From the NCBI GenBank assembly GCA_009760855.2, contig WPIO01000299.1, positions 64,001-114,727 of the forward strand: DNA of 50,727 bases, given 5' to 3'. A model generated the notes under the pieces. It was not told the DNA's origin. It saw only the letters and a program-made list of their open reading frames with translations, and searched no databases. How positions within the stretch are numbered: position 1 is the first letter of the stretch; every line of letters begins with the position of its first letter. Positions 45,880 to 50,727 of the stretch are shown here, piece by piece. The translations under genes and the position numbers were made by a program. Source of the stretch: Cristatella mucedo. Taxonomy: Eukaryota > Bryozoa > Phylactolaemata > Cristatellidae.

Positions 45880-46890
45880 ATAGGAGACACGTGTCGTCTG
45901 ACCACTGGACTTGAAAACCAGCTCCTTGCAGCCATATCTCAGTAGTCCAGCAGTAGGCTTCATTAGGGCTTTAATGGCATGATCCACGTGAAAAGGGAAT
46001 TACAGAACAATCAGGCCGAGACAGTAACCAGAGTTGGGTTGAATTTCACATGCCACTGTGGAGGACAGCTCCTGACTCTGGATAGACGACGTAGCTTTAT
46101 GAGCTGTGACGAGGCATGACCAGCTTTTGAAATTGAGGCTGCGTCGATAACGCACACGTCTACATTTCGGTCTACGTATGGCGATGTTTGCACAACAGCA
46201 GATCACCTATTAGAGAAGAGCAAAGCCTTTAATCCAGCCACACGCTTAGTGCTGTCCTATGAGCAGCAGTTCGGTTTTCATCATCATTTCGTCACGCCAG
46301 TTTTCCTTGATCATCCAGGACTCGAACGGCAAGGCAGCGGCGAAGTTTCTCAGGAGCGAAACGCAGCAGATTGGTGACGATTTGAGTACGATTAAACACA
46401 ACTGAGAATCGTCAGCATAGCGAGTGATCATCTCACGGACCTTTAATCACTCTGACAGAGGGCGCTTGTGTATAAATGGATAATGGAGTGAGAGCGAGTA
46501 AAGATCCTGCGAGGGACTTGCACAGAGTTTATCTCTTCGTGTGCGTGGAGACCTGACACACACGACACGTCACTCTGGTTTGCATCAGACAGACCAGAGC
46601 AAGTGTACTTCTAGGACTCACGCCAGTGCTTTGTCTGTCAGACTCGACTGTTGCAGCTCCTCAATCGTTCAAGCAGTGGAACTTCGCGATCAGTGAATGG
46701 TCGAAGGTGGGCAGACAGATCTAGCAGAATTAGCGCAGCAAGCACATGAGCTGCACGTCGTTGCCACGTAGATTTGTCATTGTTAACACGGAGTAGCAGC
46801 AGCTTTCAGTGGAGTGCTGCCCTCTGAACCCTCACTTTGAAATGTTTCTGATCATTCCATTATGGATGTTCAAACTGCAGCCGGGTTTAG
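45880..46890 (+). repeat. Right copy of a diverged direct repeat of about 1 kb
   Basis: It is the partner of 36840-37960, offset by about 9.0 kb. Shared words include 'ccttgcagccatat'-like sequence, 'ggccgagacagtaacc', 'gacagctcctgactctg' and 'tcagtggagtgctgccct'. Confidence 0.65.
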
Positions 46891-49800
46891 GCGAGCCCTG
46901 TCAGTCCAGTATCTCCTTCTTCAGCACTGAAAGTCACTCTTGATGAGCCCAAGCGCTTACCGTGCTGTGCTTGAACCGGTGTGACTCTAGCGGTTTGGAA
47001 GGTGGCAATACTTTCCTAATAGTGAGTCTTTTGTAGTCTTTATTTGATTTTACGCAGTTTTAAATTCGTGCTAAACACAGTTTTGCTTTTTGTTTAATGG
47101 TTGGTGCGCGTATGAAAGTACATTTTATTTTGAAAGCCGCTACTAAACTTTTTCGCATTACATCGTCAAGTAAGATTCTGAAAGAAAAGTATCTTAAACT
47201 GAAAGACAAGCCTTTAAAAGAGTGAGCTGGGATAGCGGAAGTGGCTGCCGAATGGTGCGAGCAGCGGAAAGCTAAAGCGCCAGTCTTGCTAGTGAGAATA
47301 GTCATAAAGACCCAGAGGGAAGAAACTAGCATAAAACAGTAAACTGCTCGTCAGTAGCACCCTGCAGCAACTACCCGGAATGACGCTGCAAGAAGAGGCC
47401 GCAGGCAGTGGCAGCAGTGCTGCCGCAGAGCTACGAAAAGTCGCACGTCATCGCCAGCAGCGGCGGCGCGGCGGCGGCGGCGTGCTGAGAAGAAAAAGGA
47501 AGTAGAGGGAAAAGGTTCAGTATCCATACTTGGCGACCGTAAAGCCAAAACTATTCAGGAACTTGAAATGCTCTGCCTAAGCCTGCCTGCACCTCTGCGT
47601 TGCCTTTGACAAAATCATCGCTGGCATGCTATGCGCTATGCCCGGCAACCGCCCCAGTCCACCCAGTGCGTCCAAAGTCACTTTCTGCTGTTAACTGCTC
47701 TGTGAGAAAATGAATGCTTCCGCTAGCCAGCCTAAATTAACCGTGGAGCTGATGTCACCAATGTCGTCTTAGCTCGCCTGACCGCACTCCCTTCGGGTCT
47801 CAGCCCACCACCCTAATTTTTACGTCAAAGACAGCCCCCTTCCAAGGTTTCTGTTCTTGAGCTGATCACCACAGCACTTTATCTTTGCCATTAACTTTGA
47901 TTGCTATTAGGGAGCATTACAGAGACAGGAGTCGCAGCCCTTGATCAATCGTTGGCCCCCTCGAAAGTTGGTTCCCCTCAAAGACGCCGAGGTTGGTAAG
48001 TCGTCGTTGTCGTGTCTTTCGATAAGGATGTAGTGGATCAATGAGGTCGTCGTGGAAGTCTTTTTCAACGTCCTGTCACGCTGTTTGCCGGGATGGGGTC
48101 ACGACACTTACGATCCGGTGATCCGGGTCGGGACAGGTGCGTAATGGAGCAGCTACTAACGACTCTAGGTGTTACGGTGCCGTGCCTTGTCTCATCCTAG
48201 TTATCACTCTGAGTTGTGAGTAATTTTGATTCGCTTTGCAAGATGGGCTTCTGACTGTACACCCCATTAACCAAAAACCAGCGATCAAAACAAGGCAATA
48301 CGAACTAATATGGCAGAATAGATTATGCAAGGTAGCAGTAGGTTGAGCTTCGATCGCCATTGGTCACGCGTGGATGACTCAAAGAAGATGCAAACCGTTG
48401 GGCCATTACGGCGATCTCTCTTAAACACATGACCAGTTAGTTACCGGGACGATGAGTACGTGTGCATTGTCACCCAGATCGTAAAATGGACATACCTGCA
48501 GCACAAATAGCGACGACTAGTAAGCCACCTCATCGACAAAGTCTAGGTAAGCCAGAGCTGAGAGAAAACCGACGAATTTATACCAGTGTAAATATAGTTT
48601 GCGAAGCTGAATGATACTATTTTCAATCACTTCGCGCATCAGTGCCTAGCAAGCTGAATGCTTTAGCATAGGTAGGTGGCATGTGGCCGGATAGTAACTC
48701 AAACAGTGGGTTGCTTTCGCTCTACTGCCCTGCCCATGGCCCTCTGATGCGTTCTCGTGTGTTACTGCTCCAAAACGTGCCCGACTTTACGTCTCACCTT
48801 TCGCCCGTCCCAACCATTGTTGACGTATTGACGCAATCATTCCACTTTGGGCCACCGTTGAAATCGCCAAACTTTGCTCTCAAGATTGCTGCGACGGTGA
48901 CGATCTCTCTCGCGCGGCTCTAGAACTTAATCAGCGACGTGTGACATCCGCAGCTCATCTCTATCCTTCCACGACGGTGTGCTTAAACCTGGGCCGTCTG
49001 TCACTCATGTTTCAGTGGAATGACATGACTCTCGATAAAGATATTCGAAATCTTAACTGCTAAAAGCGCGGTTTTTCTAATATGCGATATTCTGTCCCTG
49101 CGGAACCGCCGAACTCATGCGGCCTCGTTTGAGAACTTTCGCATGAACGCCTGCATCTGCCCTTATTAAGTTGGGCTGCTGAACTGTTGAAAGTGTATTG
49201 AAGTAAAGGTTGTTGAAGAAAACGATCTCTGTGTATTTCATTAGTAGCCGGAACAGTGGAGACTCAGCCTCTATCCCTCACCCTCTTTGTCAAAGACATT
49301 AGCTGCACTTCTTAGCCACCAAGAAAAAGGCGTCGACCGAAAGGGCGTTGCCAAAGATTTTGAACAGCCCCCTTTATTTTCAGTAGGAACTAAAACGCCT
49401 GAGCTGTCCGCGTACCTGGCTACCAGTAGTCCATAGAGGGATGGTGTAACTTCTGCCGGTTTACGAGATCTATTTTTATCGAGCTCAATAGTATTAATCG
49501 CTTCATCGATGAAGAGCTACTACTCTAGGAAGACGACCTCATGACTGTGACCTAGACGACTGGAGTGAGTACATCTGGTCTTAAGGAAACACGACTCGGG
49601 ACAGATTTTTTCCAAAGGAGAATGAGGAAAACGTCAGCCGCGTTGGTAATAGCTTTAGAGATAAATCAATCGATGTTACGAAGTTCTTAGGATTATATGT
49701 ATTTTTAGGTAAATTTGATGCGGTCTGAATGTGAATGCTATGCTTTAAGATGAAAAAGGTAAGTTCTGGCTGAAGCTTTATGAGTGAAAAGATGGATACA

Positions 49801-50727
49801 GTCGTTTAACTTGTTACGTCAAAGTGGGGAACCAATGTTTTTAGATGGTCGTTCATCCTGCACGTAAATCACACAGAATTTTTGAAGACATTTGGCGTTG
49901 CATAAGAAAATGTATATCGGTTCAGCACCCGGAAAAAGTGATTATGCAGCAGTTGCGGCATACTGTGAACATTCCCAAGTTTAGGCTTTAGGAATCGCTC
50001 ACTGAAACATCGAATATGTCAGTCAGAAACTGTATGAACGTCAAGATTTCGAAGCAAACAGGCTAGGTGGAAAATTTAATTAAAAGTCCTATATGTTGCC
50101 ATCTCGATTTGTGCAGGCTTTTGTGCATACTGAATTGCTTTTTGCACCGCTTCGTATTGGTTTCCTCAATTGAAAAGCCCTCGTACATGGCCGGAGACGT
50201 CTGCAGTCGGGTTTGCAGGCTTATTCTTGCTTTCTGCCTGTAATTCCTTATCTAACTCTGCGCTACTCCCGCGCCTTATTTTTCGAAGGGAATTTACCTG
50301 ACCGAAAGCTTTAATTTAAACCTTGAAAGCTTTGTCGACTTTCGATCCTCCAGTGGGAATCATCAAGTGGTCGCTAGGAAGGTGGGCAAATGTGACCTCC
50401 TCTCATAGTTTTGAGGGAAGGATTTCTTAATCCTCCACGTTTGATTTTATCGCCTCGCCACTCTTTATTCGATCTGTCTGTGACTCAATCCCTGAATATT
50501 CCTACAGATCGAGACACCGATGAAATGCATACACCCATCTGGGTTAGACTTTGAGAAGCAGAGTTCCTGGGAGACTACAGAGAGGATCGGGGTTCACTGG
50601 GGATGCTATTACATGAGAGATGATGATAGTTTTTGATCTCCTGCAAATAAGTTCCTAGTCCGGATCTGAATGTAGAAGTCAGAGGACGTGAAAAATCGGA
50701 AGTGAGCTCCAGCCTTGAGCATGCACA

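Larger units (their letters stand above)
34202..50727. other. About 16.5 kb with no supported gene
   Basis: No frame longer than about 140 residues is present and none has a domain I recognise or splice-bounded exon structure. DONSON's 3' untranslated region should lie at the start; the nearest AATAAA I noticed is at about 35327. The rest is mostly unassigned diverged sequence with a few repeats, listed separately (36840-37960, 39466-39965, 45317-45470, 45620-45722, 45880-46890). A stretch at about 40300-43400 is unusually rich in 'gattgc'-type words. Confidence 0.6.

Overview
This window is animal (metazoan) nuclear DNA. Genes are split by GT-AG introns of 83 bases to about 3.3 kb, start regions are CpG-rich, and the rest holds tRNA-derived SINEs, DNA-transposon remains and long CT/GA microsatellites. 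The proteins are close in length and motif order to vertebrate orthologues, but the SINEs are not ones I know from vertebrates, so an invertebrate is likely. I cannot name the species.

Three genes are supported, all in the first 34.2 kb. (1) Minus strand, 1500-6855: a three-exon gene for a coiled-coil protein of about 469 residues that I do not recognise. (2) Minus strand, 12756-17490: GTF2E1, the alpha subunit of general transcription factor TFIIE, with five exons and 440 residues. (3) Plus strand, 17851-34201: DONSON (the orthologue of Drosophila humpty dumpty), a replication-fork protein, with 12-13 coding exons and about 600 residues. GTF2E1 and DONSON lie head to head, their start codons 360 bases apart in a CpG-rich segment, so they probably share a bidirectional promoter. 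The reading phase is conserved across every junction of the three models except at one point near the DONSON C-terminus. There a single extra G breaks the frame in conserved sequence.

The space between genes and the introns are filled with repeats: at least three SINE-like families, a longer dispersed repeat with (TAA)n, a hAT-type element with an exact 8-base target duplication, a tandem repeat of about 122 bases, several near-perfect foldbacks, and CA/TG and CT/GA microsatellites. All five long CT/GA tracts lie in introns and all read as pyrimidine (CU) on the sense strand of their gene.

From 34.2 kb to the end (about 16.5 kb) I find no supportable gene. That part holds diverged repeats, including two direct copies of a sequence of about 1 kb lying about 9.0 kb apart. 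No CRISPR array, operon, rRNA gene or intact tRNA gene is present, and nothing here is bacterial or phage-like. I found no new multi-gene system; the most novel item is the unrecognised coiled-coil gene.
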